Of a DNA stretch of 22,182 nt, positions 1 through 7,442 are shown in pieces. The notes beneath the pieces were generated by a model. It was given only the letters and a program-made list of their open reading frames with translations, searched no databases and was not told the DNA's origin. The stretch is from NCBI GenBank assembly GCA_023458355.1, contig JAEWZS010000266.1:1-22182 (forward strand). The letters run 5' to 3'. Both the position numbers and the translations under genes were made by a program. This DNA is from Bacillota bacterium. GTDB lineage: Bacteria > Bacillota > Clostridia > Christensenellales > CAG-138. Position 1 is the first letter of the stretch, and each line of letters opens with the position of its first letter.

Positions 1-22
1 CCAGGATCAAACTCTTGAGTTC
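1..22 (-). rRNA. rrs: 16S ribosomal RNA, 5' end only (partial)
   Basis: Read on the minus strand, the first bases spell AGAGTTTGATCCTGG, the universally conserved 5' segment of bacterial 16S rRNA. The rest of the gene lies beyond the left edge. The mature 5' end was placed near base 22 by aligning the conserved GAGTTTGATC to the E. coli numbering (G9), so it is accurate to a few bases only. Confidence 0.93.
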
Positions 23-242
23 AATTCCTGCTGCGGCACCTTTTATGATACCGCTGCTCTTTTACTTTGTTTGTACGCGGACCCGTGAAAAGGTCCGCCG
101 CCGGTCATTACTGTTGCTAACGGATTATTGAAAATCCGTCGCTTCTTTGTTTGCGTCTTTATGCTTGCACTATACAGTTTTCAAGGTGCCGTGTGCCGCC
201 GTTTACCAAGGCTTTTGTGCCCTCGTGCGTGACAGCCTGTTT
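23..242 (-). other. rRNA operon leader with two small hairpins
   Basis: This roughly 210-base stretch lies between the proposed rRNA promoter and the mature 16S start and carries no convincing gene. Two perfect 7-bp stems are visible: GCGGACC (77-83) with GGTCCGC (92-98), and ACGGATT (120-126) with AATCCGT (133-139). It also contains the boxA-like element listed separately. It is best read as the transcribed rrn leader that is removed during 16S maturation. The processing stem partner would lie downstream of 16S, outside the window. Confidence 0.7.
173..190 (-). promoter_or_regulatory. boxA-like antitermination element of the rrn leader
   Basis: The minus strand reads CACCTTGAAAACTG here, close to the boxA element (TGTTCTTTGAAAACT type) commonly found in Bacillota rRNA leaders and spacers. 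boxA RNA recruits the NusB/S10 antitermination complex. The position, about 150 bases before the mature 16S 5' end and about 50 bases after the proposed start of transcription, fits. The assignment is by motif resemblance only. Confidence 0.6.
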
Positions 243-271
243 ATCTTATCAAAGTCGATTAAGCTTGTCAA
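243..271 (-). promoter_or_regulatory. rRNA operon promoter (sigma-A type)
   Basis: The minus strand shows a perfect -35 TTGACA (266-271), a 17-base spacer and a -10 TAAGAT (243-248, 4 of 6 matches). The sequence just upstream on this strand (272-300) is rich in A and T, like the UP element of strong rRNA promoters. Transcription would start near 236 and run left through boxA into 16S. Further P2-type promoters inside the leader are not excluded. Confidence 0.7.
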
Positions 272-298
272 TCGCTTTTTATAACTTTTCCTAAAAAA

Positions 299-327
299 TT
301 GCGGAAAATACGAAGCTGATTTATAAT
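299..327 (+). promoter_or_regulatory. murI promoter
   Basis: A perfect -10 TATAAT (322-327) follows TTGCGG (299-304, 3 of 6 to the -35 consensus) at a 17-base spacing. Transcription would begin near 334, giving a leader of about 37 bases before murI. The element sits back to back with the rRNA promoter, with only 27 bases between the two -35 boxes. Confidence 0.6.
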
Positions 328-370
328 AAGCAGGAATCTCGCCATATCCTGTTAAAATGGGAGGCAAAAT

Positions 371-1144
371 ATGGATTATAGACCAATTGGTGTGTTTGAT
401 TCCGGCCTTGGGGGAGCAAGCGTTTTGCGCGAAGCGCTCAAGCAGCTTTCTCACGAAAACTATATATACTACGGCGACAATCTCCACGCCCCCTATGGCG
501 ATAAAACGGAAGAAGAGATTACCTCGCTAACCTTTAACTGTGCAAACGAGCTTGTTTCGTACGGTGTAAAGGCAATTCTACTCGCCTGCAACACCGCAAC
601 CGCTACCTGCATTCGCCAAATACGAGAAAAGCTCGACGTCCCCGTGGTGAGCGTTGAGCCGGCAATCAAACCCGCGTGTGCATCACAAGGTACGGGCAAG
701 GTGATTATGATGGCTACATTGGCTACCACAAAGCTAAAGCGCTATCTTGATCTGCAAGATCGCATGCCGGATCCCACCCGCGTCATCAACGTACCCTGTC
801 CCGGACTTGTGGACAGAATCGAGAAAAATGTCTTTGAGGATGACGCCTTTGACGATCTTTTCGACTGCTATTTATCCCCTTACCATGGTATGGAGATTGA
901 CGGCATTGTACTTGGTTGCACCCATTACGTTTTTATCGGCAGTGCAATAGCAAGATATGCCGCAAACCACTTCAAAGGTGCATGTCGGCTTTATGACGGC
1001 AACGCTCCCACCGTTCGCCAACTCGGGCGCGTGCTCGCCGATCAAGGTCTTTTAAATGATACCGGCAGCGCGCAGGTGGAGTTTCATACAAGCGGGAATG
1101 CTGACATTTATCTGCCTGTCTTTAAATCCTTGCTTCACAGATAA
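371..1144 (+). CDS. murI: Glutamate racemase MurI
   Basis: MurI interconverts L- and D-glutamate without a cofactor in the cytoplasm and supplies D-glutamate for peptidoglycan. The 257 residues are a normal length for the family. The N-terminal GVFDSGLGG (7-15) carries the catalytic Asp10/Ser11. The two proton-transfer cysteines are visible as Cys73 in ACNTATA and Cys183 in LGCTHY, with Thr184-His185 beside the second. YGD-x-PYG (34-43) is also typical. The ATG start is preceded by GGGAGG at a 6-base spacing. The gene is monocistronic: its own promoter lies upstream and a hairpin terminator 18 bases after the stop. Nearby cell-wall genes (carboxypeptidase, GerMN/two-component operon) fit the theme but are not co-transcribed. 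The family assignment is firm because both catalytic cysteine motifs are intact. Confidence 0.95.
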   Translation: MDYRPIGVFDSGLGGASVLREALKQLSHENYIYYGDNLHAPYGDKTEEEITSLTFNCANELVSYGVKAILLACNTATATCIRQIREKLDVPVVSVEPAIKPACASQGTGKVIMMATLATTKLKRYLDLQDRMPDPTRVINVPCPGLVDRIEKNVFEDDAFDDLFDCYLSPYHGMEIDGIVLGCTHYVFIGSAIARYAANHFKGACRLYDGNAPTVRQLGRVLADQGLLNDTGSAQVEFHTSGNADIYLPVFKSLLHR

Positions 1145-1162
1145 GGTAAGCAAAACAAAGAG

Positions 1163-1188
1163 CCCCGCTTCCGAAAAAAGAAGCGGGG
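1163..1188. terminator. Intrinsic terminator between convergent murI and mnmA
   Basis: CCCCGCTTC (1163-1171) pairs perfectly with GAAGCGGGG (1180-1188) around an 8-base A-rich loop, followed on the plus strand by TCATTTTAT. On the minus strand the hairpin is followed by CTCTTTGTTTT. It therefore can stop murI transcripts and also the mnmA operon, whose stop lies about 140 bases to the right. Confidence 0.85.
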
Positions 1189-1330
1189 TCATTTTATCTC
1201 TTTACAACATAACACCCATTAATTCGTATCCGTTTCGTCGGCGCTCAATCCCCTCCTATATCTGTTTTGTATAATCGTTTCCTATTAATATATAGTTAGG
1301 CACAATACTGCGGACTATGCTTCACCGCTT

Positions 1331-2452
1331 TTATACAGGAAATTTTATCTCTTTAAGAGGGCGCGTTTCATCGATTGGCCCTCCGCCAAGGCATACATCG
1401 CCGTCATAAAACACGGCCCATTGCCCCGGCGTAACTGCACGCTGCGGCTCTAAAAAATCAACCGTACAACCATCCCCGTGCATTGTAACCTTTACGCGAC
1501 GGTCGCTTTGGCGGTAGCGGAACTTTGCTGTACAGGAAAAGCTTTTTGCGGGAGGGCTTCCTAAAATAAAATTCACCTTGCTTGCGGTTAGCCCCAGCGA
1601 ATAAAGTTCGTCCTGTTCGCCTTGCTGGACGATAAGGCGGTTTTTAGCCATATCCTTAGCGATTACGAAAAAGCTTTCGCCGCTGCCTTCCTTTTGGCCG
1701 CCGATGCCTAAGCCCCGCCGCTGGCCAAGCGTATAGTACATAAGACCGTCATGTTTTCCGACAATGCTGCCGTCTAGCGTTATCATGTCACCGGGCTGTG
1801 CGGGTAGGTATTGCATCAAAAAACGCTTAAAATCGCGTTCGCCGATAAAACAGATGCCCGTGGAGTCCTTTTTAAGAGCGTTGGAAAGCCCTGCCTCAAC
1901 GGCGAGCGAGCGCACCTCTTTTTTTTGAAGGCCGCCTACGGGAAAAAGTGCGGACATAAGCTGTGATTGTGTGAGCCCCGCGAGAAAATATGTTTGATCC
2001 TTCCCTGCGTCCGCACCACGCAAAAGTGTTACAACGCCGTTTTCCTTGTGAAGCTGCGCGTAATGACCGGTCGCAAGTGCGGATGCTTCCAGAGAAAGTG
2101 CGAAACGCAAAAAAGCATTGAACTTAATCTCGCAATTGCACAATACATCGGGATTCGGCGTGCGTCCCGCCGCGTATTCCGAAAGAAAATAGGAAAACAC
2201 CTTTTCGCGGTATTCCTGTGTGAAATTGACAGTGTAATACGGAATGGAGATTGCGTCGCATACGCGGCGTACGTCGTCGTAATCCTCCGCAGCGGTGCAA
2301 ACGCCGTCGTCACCTGTCTCCTCCCAATTTTTCATAAAAACGCCTACAACATCAAAGCCCTGCTTCTTTAATAGCAGTGCTGCGACGGAGGAATCTACGC
2401 CGCCTGACATGCCGACGACAACCTTGTTTTTTAACGTGTTCAGATCGTTCAT
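1331..2452 (-). CDS. mnmA: tRNA-specific 2-thiouridylase MnmA (TrmU)
   Basis: MnmA adenylates U34 of Lys/Glu/Gln tRNAs and replaces its 2-oxygen with sulfur, so it acts on tRNA wobble bases in the cytoplasm. The 373 residues match the family. The N-terminal PP-loop ATP-binding motif GMSGGVDSS spans 14-22. TPNPDVLCNCEIKF (98-111) holds the first catalytic cysteine (Cys105, with an extra Cys107). KDQTYFL (151-157) is a tRNA-binding signature, and STGICFIGERDF (197-208) holds the second catalytic cysteine, Cys201. The ATG is 8 bases after the upstream lipoprotein stop, so the gene is most likely the last of the two-component/GerMN operon, although nothing in its function predicts this company. 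The ribosome site (AGTAGGAT) is weak and close, which suggests dependence on upstream translation. Confidence 0.95.
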   Translation of the reverse strand: MNDLNTLKNKVVVGMSGGVDSSVAALLLKKQGFDVVGVFMKNWEETGDDGVCTAAEDYDDVRRVCDAISIPYYTVNFTQEYREKVFSYFLSEYAAGRTPNPDVLCNCEIKFNAFLRFALSLEASALATGHYAQLHKENGVVTLLRGADAGKDQTYFLAGLTQSQLMSALFPVGGLQKKEVRSLAVEAGLSNALKKDSTGICFIGERDFKRFLMQYLPAQPGDMITLDGSIVGKHDGLMYYTLGQRRGLGIGGQKEGSGESFFVIAKDMAKNRLIVQQGEQDELYSLGLTASKVNFILGSPPAKSFSCTAKFRYRQSDRRVKVTMHGDGCTVDFLEPQRAVTPGQWAVFYDGDVCLGGGPIDETRPLKEIKFPV

Positions 2453-2460
2453 ATCCTACT

Positions 2461-4068
2461 TTACGGGGTAACCACATCGATGAGTATACCCGGGTTTCTT
2501 AATAATGCATTTCCAAGATACAGATCCGCCACCGTGCGGATCTTTTGCCCATCCTCCAGCATCCAGACGCGTTCAACACCAGGAATTTCCGTAAGCGTAT
2601 TAACGACGCCGAAGATGAAAAGCTCGTCTTGCTCCTCGTGTATTGCATCCTTCTGCTGTGTTTGCGCAAGCTGTTCGAGTTGTTGTGCAAACCCTGCCTT
2701 CCAATTCACGACGGCGAGATTGTCGATAATATAAACGTCGAGCACATCCGATGCGGTAAACCCGGAGTGCATAAGCCCGGGATCTGCAGGTCCCTGAAAG
2801 AGTTCAAAAAGACGTGCGTCCGGGTCGTACACACTTCCCGAAGCGACAATACGCTGTACCCTGTCAAGCACGGCGCTCTCCGCATCGGGAAACGCGAGGT
2901 AAATGCCGAAGCCGATTCTATCCGTAAAATCGCCGCGTACAAAATACTCGTTTTCGGATAGGTTACGTGCTGCCTTCCTGCCATTGTCCGCAACTTCAAT
3001 GATGGAAATTTTAACCCCTTTGACCTTGGGAAGATAACCCGTAAGCATCAGCGTAATAGCCCCGCACATCATATTCGTATCATACTCCATCGCGGGTTCC
3101 GCAAAGGTAAGCTCTATGACGCAGGGTTCGTCCCTGTCCTTATCTACAACGGGTTCTATCGGTAAAGCGTCAGGATTATCCCCCGATGTACTATCAGTTG
3201 TTGGGGTAGGTGTTGGCATTAGCTCCGGATTATTCAAATAAACGATAATTGGGTCCTGCGTAAGCTGCAAATCAGCAGGGAGTACCGGTTCAAGGCTCTC
3301 TGTACCCGTATCGCCCTGTCGAAGCTCGTCAAGCAAAAGCTTTACGATATCGGCATTGCTAAGCGATAAATCATATGCGACTTTTCGGTTGCGTGCAATC
3401 AAAAAGTCATTACCCATGTTCGCAAAATACAGCGTAGCGATGTTTGATTCGCGACCGCCTGCCTCCGTGGGTTCCTGCGGCATAAGCTCATAACGCTGCT
3501 TGAGTTCGGAAAGATAAGTATCCAGTGCACCGGGTATGGGCGATAGCGAACCTAACGGCCTGCCGGAATATCCCGGTACCATACCGTTTAAGAATACGTT
3601 GACTGCGCTAATACCTTCTGCCTCATATACGGTTGCGGCGACGGCTGCACGTAGGATTAGCCATTCTCTGTTATCTGCAACAGAACCCGTATAGTATACA
3701 TTGCACGCATCCTGTGAAAGTTCGATGCCGGAAAAGCTAAGTGATTCTGAAACAGAAGCTGACAATACGCCGCTGACGGGACCATCCTCCATAGCGCGAA
3801 GCGCAGCTTCCGCGCGGCTCACGCTGCCGTTCAACACGATTGAACGTGTTTCTGCACTAAGGCTGCGCTCATCCTCTGATACAAAATAGAGTTTAGCATC
3901 AAAACTTGCTTCGCGGTTTAAATCGCGCGTAAGCACAGATGGCATTTTGTTCGAAAGTGTGAGTTGCAAGTCAGTTTCATTTGTGCCGGCGCATCCCGAT
4001 AAAAGTGCCGCGGTGAGCACCAGTGCTAAAAATCTCTTACTGTGTTGTTTCATCCGTTCGGCTTTCAT
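2461..4068 (-). CDS. GerMN-domain lipoprotein with three apparent GerMN units
   Basis: This is a 535-residue secreted lipoprotein. A basic N-terminus and hydrophobic stretch (11-24) end in the lipobox LLSGC, with Cys26 as lipidation site, so it should be anchored outside the membrane. Three regions resemble the GerMN fold of GerM and LpqB: about 56-165; 210-358, interrupted by a Pro/Thr/Asp-rich insert (about 283-314); and 385-512. The third is clearest, with FELFQGPADPG, VVNWKAGF and VVNTLTEIPGVERVWML. No enzymatic motif is visible. The function of GerMN domains is poorly known; they occur in spore germination/cortex proteins and in LpqB, which partners the MtrB kinase. The start overlaps the preceding lipoprotein stop (ATGA) and has AAAGG upstream. 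A second ATG at 4053 is possible but has a poorer ribosome site. It is the fourth gene of a five-gene operon. Confidence 0.85.
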   Translation of the reverse strand: MKAERMKQHSKRFLALVLTAALLSGCAGTNETDLQLTLSNKMPSVLTRDLNREASFDAKLYFVSEDERSLSAETRSIVLNGSVSRAEAALRAMEDGPVSGVLSASVSESLSFSGIELSQDACNVYYTGSVADNREWLILRAAVAATVYEAEGISAVNVFLNGMVPGYSGRPLGSLSPIPGALDTYLSELKQRYELMPQEPTEAGGRESNIATLYFANMGNDFLIARNRKVAYDLSLSNADIVKLLLDELRQGDTGTESLEPVLPADLQLTQDPIIVYLNNPELMPTPTPTTDSTSGDNPDALPIEPVVDKDRDEPCVIELTFAEPAMEYDTNMMCGAITLMLTGYLPKVKGVKISIIEVADNGRKAARNLSENEYFVRGDFTDRIGFGIYLAFPDAESAVLDRVQRIVASGSVYDPDARLFELFQGPADPGLMHSGFTASDVLDVYIIDNLAVVNWKAGFAQQLEQLAQTQQKDAIHEEQDELFIFGVVNTLTEIPGVERVWMLEDGQKIRTVADLYLGNALLRNPGILIDVVTP

Positions 4069-5114
4069 TCTTGACCTTTCAATACATCGAGCAGCGTTCC
4101 GTAGCCGAGCTTATATAGATCGCCCTCGCGTTTAAGCCTAAGCGTACTATTCTTCAACTCGACTACCTCCCCGTTCGCGTAGAGGAATTTAAGATCGGCT
4201 CTAATACGCGCATAAGCTTCATCCTCACCCAGAGAGAATCCATGTACGGTGAAGCTTTCAAGCGACCCGAGAGACAGCATTTCTGTTTCGAAATTTGCGT
4301 ATTGCGGTTTTTGGATGCCACTGCCGTCATCCTCGGAAAACAGAGGATAGGCAAGCTCGTATTCACCATTCACAAGGCGTGTGAGAACGCATTCTGCAAT
4401 AATCCCGGGCGTCACTACATAGTCGTCCACGAAGCGCATAGGCTCAAGAAGTTGAGAATCCGCATCTTCCCCTGCGCTTAGCCCCAGATCACTCAATTTG
4501 ATGCGGTCGCCCGAACCTGTGCCGGTTGTGTCCACCTGCACCTGCACGCGTATGCCGGAACTCAGTTGTATGATGGTATTGACAAGTGAATATACGGCCA
4601 GCTTGCGCGTGAGTAATAGTTCATTGTAGGCCTCCTGCACCATAAGGTCGTGAGTTTCTTGGTCAATCGTATTGCTTGAGAGGGAAAAATCAGCTGCCGC
4701 GCGCTTTTCGTCATATACGGAGGTATCTAAAAACTCGGTGGAGAGCGTAACATACATGATGCCGCCTGCTACCGTTACATCGACAATGGACGTATTCTCC
4801 GGAAATAGCGGCGATACATTCTTCGAAAGAGCCTGCAGCGGTACGCCGCCTAACAGCGCTCGAATCATAGCCTTTTCCACGCGCTCGTTGGCGCGCACGG
4901 AAATACTGCGCGTGATGCCGACCAGATAATTTTCGTTGGTCAGCCGATAATAAAGCGTGACTGTTACGTCTCTTGATACGCCGTCCTCCGGGTCAATCTG
5001 CGGAAGGTCCATATCTGTGGGGTTCTGACGGATACCGCCAATGGCGCAGCCGGAAAGCACCATGCAAAAGCATAGAAGAAGTATAAATCCTCTTATGATA
5101 CGATACCGTTTCAT
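4065..5114 (-). CDS. GerMN-domain lipoprotein, kinase-linked
   Basis: This is a 349-residue secreted lipoprotein. Its signal peptide ends in the lipobox VLSGC with Cys23 lipidated. Residues about 48-195 form one GerMN domain: VTLYYRLTNENYLVG, a helix with ALLGGVP, VTVAGGIMYVTLSTEF, and a final YSLVNTIIQL helix. Residues about 235-345 form a second alpha/beta region that I do not recognise with certainty; its short helix-then-sheet pattern could be an NTF2-like fold. The ATG overlaps the kinase stop by 4 bases (ATGA) and has GGGAG 8 bases upstream, so it is translationally coupled to the kinase. By position it is the best candidate for an extracytoplasmic partner of that kinase, as LpqB is for MtrB in Actinobacteria. 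That role is inferred from context alone. Confidence 0.85.
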   Translation of the reverse strand: MKRYRIIRGFILLLCFCMVLSGCAIGGIRQNPTDMDLPQIDPEDGVSRDVTVTLYYRLTNENYLVGITRSISVRANERVEKAMIRALLGGVPLQALSKNVSPLFPENTSIVDVTVAGGIMYVTLSTEFLDTSVYDEKRAAADFSLSSNTIDQETHDLMVQEAYNELLLTRKLAVYSLVNTIIQLSSGIRVQVQVDTTGTGSGDRIKLSDLGLSAGEDADSQLLEPMRFVDDYVVTPGIIAECVLTRLVNGEYELAYPLFSEDDGSGIQKPQYANFETEMLSLGSLESFTVHGFSLGEDEAYARIRADLKFLYANGEVVELKNSTLRLKREGDLYKLGYGTLLDVLKGQE

Positions 5115-6619
5115 TGCTTTTTCTCCCTGTGTGCATCCTTTTCGCTACAGACGGGTGCAAACGGAAGGCGCACCGTAAACACGGAGCCCTTGCCGGCAAT
5201 ACTATCCACTTCAATATAGCCGCCGTGCAAAGTAACAATTCTGTTTGCGATTGCAAGGCCAAGCCCGGTACCTCCGGTATCTCGTGATCTCGCCTTATCC
5301 ACGCGGTAGAAGCGTTCGAACAGGTGCGGCAGCGCCTCCTGCGGGATACCTATGCCTGTATCCTTCACGGTGAACACCGCGTCGGTATGCTCCTGCGATA
5401 CCGATACCTTGACGCTTCCGGAATCGGTATACTTAATGGCATTTTCAACGATGTTGGTTACCACCTGTTCAATGCGATTAGGCTCGATAGGTACGGTGAC
5501 GGGCTCGACTTGTACTCGAAGCGTTATGCCTTTTTTAGCTGCAAGCGGTCGCAGGCGGTTCACTATGCGCTGCACCAAAGTATCGAGTCTTGTAGGTTCC
5601 TTTTTAACTACGGGATGCTCCGCGTCGCTTTGCACCAGACGCAAAAGGTCCGTGATGATGTTAGAGAGCCTGTCCACCTCATGGTTTACGTCCTTAAAGA
5701 ATTCCTGCATGATGGCAGGATCGGGATTCTCCTGATAAAGTATGGACTCTGAAAGCAGCTTCATCGCAGAGAGAGGTGTTTTCAATTCGTGCGAGGCATT
5801 GGCAATGAATTCGTCGCGCACTTTGTCGTGTGCATCGATACGTTCGCTCATACGGTTGAAGGCATTAGAGAGCTCCGCCATTTCTCCTCCGCCTGTCACG
5901 TCTACCCGCACACCGTAGCCCTGCGTACCCATGCGTCGTATTGCACAGGTTAGCTCCACAATGGGCTTGGAGAGCCAGCCTGAAAGCATGTAGCTTATTA
6001 CAGCTGTCATAAGCGCAACCGCGGCAAACACCACAACAATCTTTCCAATTACGTCGTTCACGCTGTTTTGCACATCCTGAATGAGTGCGGAAAAGAGGAT
6101 AACGCCAACATGCACGCCGTTGTTCGTAATAGGTGCGGTATAATAAACAGCCCAAACCTGTCTGTCATTTATGCCAAAAATTTCGAAGTCCTCAGAGACG
6201 CGGGAGATGCGATGAAACCCATAGGAAGCTTCTGCACCATTCACCAGAATATCGCGTACTTCGCGGTACGGCAGCCAATATCCGTTTTGCTGCGAAGCGG
6301 AATCTGCCTGGACCACGGCATCGGTATCTAACACTAAAACGCGGCCGTTCATTGTTTGCGCCCGCGATGTAAGAAAACTAAAAAGCTGCTCCGGGTCCGC
6401 TTTGAGGAGCTCAGGCGTAATCTCCAGAGCAAGCTGCGTGGTTTCCTTGGCTTGTGTTTGCGTACGCTGAGAAACCAGAAAGTTCCCCATGATGGCGGAT
6501 ACCACAACGCTGGTGGCAACCATGGTAAACACGGTGACTGCAAAGTAAATCAGCACCATGCGCGTACGTATGGAGCCTCGGTGCCTGCCAAAGCCCTTAC
6601 TCAGCAAAGTAATAGCCAA
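5111..6619 (-). CDS. Membrane sensor histidine kinase
   Basis: The kinase should autophosphorylate on His and pass the phosphate to the adjacent regulator. Residues (counted from 6619) show a transmembrane helix at 21-45, an extracytoplasmic domain of about 145 residues, a second helix at 192-215, HAMP at about 212-264, then the H-box FIANASHELKTPLSAMKLL (271-289) with His277. The ATPase domain has the N-box around Asn393 (NIVENAIKYT), DTGIGIP (420-426), FERFYRVD (434-441) and GGTGLGLAI (449-457). All boxes are intact. Unlike WalK there is no PAS domain between HAMP and the H-box. The start is uncertain: TTG at 6619 abuts a GGGGAG site, whereas TTG at 6607 has it 11 bases away and may be the true start. 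Either start overlaps the regulator gene. The ligand is unknown. Confidence 0.93.
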   Translation of the reverse strand: MAITLLSKGFGRHRGSIRTRMVLIYFAVTVFTMVATSVVVSAIMGNFLVSQRTQTQAKETTQLALEITPELLKADPEQLFSFLTSRAQTMNGRVLVLDTDAVVQADSASQQNGYWLPYREVRDILVNGAEASYGFHRISRVSEDFEIFGINDRQVWAVYYTAPITNNGVHVGVILFSALIQDVQNSVNDVIGKIVVVFAAVALMTAVISYMLSGWLSKPIVELTCAIRRMGTQGYGVRVDVTGGGEMAELSNAFNRMSERIDAHDKVRDEFIANASHELKTPLSAMKLLSESILYQENPDPAIMQEFFKDVNHEVDRLSNIITDLLRLVQSDAEHPVVKKEPTRLDTLVQRIVNRLRPLAAKKGITLRVQVEPVTVPIEPNRIEQVVTNIVENAIKYTDSGSVKVSVSQEHTDAVFTVKDTGIGIPQEALPHLFERFYRVDKARSRDTGGTGLGLAIANRIVTLHGGYIEVDSIAGKGSVFTVRLPFAPVCSEKDAHREKKQ

Positions 6620-7280
6620 CTCCCCATTTTGTCATGATATGCGAAGGATTCGCCGGATCTTCCTCCACCTTTTCGCGTAATCTGCGTATATGCACGTCTA
6701 CAGTGCGAAAATCGCCGATATAATCGGATCCCCATATGGTTTCCAAAAGCTCGTCGCGGCTGAACACCTTGCCTGGATTGTACATGAAAAGCTGTAAAAG
6801 GTCGAACTCCTTTACCGTAAGATTGATGGGCTCTCCGTGGGCTGTGACGTTACGGTTACCAATATTGATATAAAGACCTCCGGCCGTGACCTCGATCTTG
6901 GGGGCATCCTTCGCAGCGGAAGTGCGTCTTAAAATACTCTTTATACGTGCCTTTACCTCGAGGATATTGAAGGGCTTGGTCATGTAGTCGTCCGCGCCGT
7001 ATTCAAGGCCGAGTATTTTATCCATATCCTCGCCCTTAGCGGTGAGCATTATAATAGGAACACTGCTTCTCTCACGAATTGCTTGACACACCTCGATGCC
7101 TGAGAGCTTGGGAAGCATCACGTCGAGCAGAATCAAATCATACTCGTTTTTAAATACCTTCTCCAGCGCCTCCTCGCCATCGGCGGCAGAATCCGTTTCA
7201 TAACCATCATGTTCAAGGGCAAATTTTAATCCCTTGAGAATAAGCGGTTCGTCATCCACGAGTAAAATACGTTTGGCCAT
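6597..7280 (-). CDS. OmpR/PhoB-family response regulator
   Basis: This 227-residue regulator has a receiver domain (2-118) with the acidic pair Asp9/Asp10, phospho-acceptor Asp53 in LILLDVMLP, Thr80 and Lys102 (TKPF). A winged-helix DNA-binding domain follows (about 130-226), ending RTVDVHIRRLREKVEEDP and KWGVGYYF, the OmpR/PhoB signature. The recognition-helix region resembles WalR/VicR, but I do not assign it as WalR because the kinase lacks the WalK PAS domain and yycHI are absent. The start has an excellent ribosome site (GGGGAGGAAA) 6 bases upstream. It is the first gene of the operon, and the kinase start overlaps its end. It may regulate itself and the divergent carboxypeptidase gene, since a dyad and both promoters lie in the shared 253-base gap. 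Confidence 0.95.
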   Translation of the reverse strand: MAKRILLVDDEPLILKGLKFALEHDGYETDSAADGEEALEKVFKNEYDLILLDVMLPKLSGIEVCQAIRERSSVPIIMLTAKGEDMDKILGLEYGADDYMTKPFNILEVKARIKSILRRTSAAKDAPKIEVTAGGLYINIGNRNVTAHGEPINLTVKEFDLLQLFMYNPGKVFSRDELLETIWGSDYIGDFRTVDVHIRRLREKVEEDPANPSHIMTKWGVGYYFAE

Positions 7281-7343
7281 TGTGTTTCCTCCCCGAAAAG
7301 CGGTGCTTTCCGTGATATCGAATCATTGGCAAATAATAATTGT

Positions 7344-7372
7344 ATTATACCATACCGATCGTTTCGTGATAA
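7344..7372 (-). promoter_or_regulatory. Promoter of the two-component/GerMN/mnmA operon
   Basis: The minus strand has a perfect -10 TATAAT (7344-7349) preceded at 17 bases by TTATCA (7367-7372, 4 of 6 to TTGACA). Transcription would start near 7337, about 57 bases before the regulator ATG. No other promoter-like sequence of this quality was noticed before mnmA, consistent with one five-gene transcript. Confidence 0.6.
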
Positions 7373-7386
7373 CTCCATTTGTAAAG

Positions 7387-7409
7387 TTTATATGCAAACT
7401 TGCTATAAA
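7387..7409. promoter_or_regulatory. Dyad between divergent promoters (operator candidate)
   Basis: TTTATA-T-GCAA (7387-7397) and TTGC-TATAAA (7400-7409) form a 10-bp inverted repeat with one extra base in the left arm and a 2-base centre. It lies exactly between the -35 boxes of the two proposed divergent promoters. Neither proposed transcript includes it, which favours a DNA-binding site over an RNA hairpin. The binding protein is unknown; the adjacent response regulator is the obvious candidate, though OmpR-family sites are usually direct repeats. Confidence 0.45.
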
Positions 7410-7412
7410 GCC

Positions 7413-7442
7413 TGTACAAAACGGGGCGGATTTTGTTATACT
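7413..7442 (+). promoter_or_regulatory. Candidate promoter of the D,D-carboxypeptidase gene
   Basis: TGTACA (7413-7418, 4 of 6) and TATACT (7437-7442, 5 of 6) are separated by 18 bases. The start of transcription would be near 7449, giving a leader of about 85 bases. The -35 match is moderate, so an alternative sigma factor or activator could be involved. Confidence 0.4.

Noticed and set aside
203..487. Minus-strand open frame across the murI start
   Set aside because: Covers both proposed promoters and the murI N-terminus; no ribosome site and no recognisable protein.
1270..1275. TATAAT sequence in the murI-mnmA gap
   Set aside because: No -35 at a proper distance and no gene downstream in that direction; probably chance in AT-rich DNA.
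3130..3225. Pro/Thr/Asp-rich stretch in the second lipoprotein as a DNA repeat
   Set aside because: Only a short low-complexity linker at protein level; no tandem DNA repeat unit is maintained.
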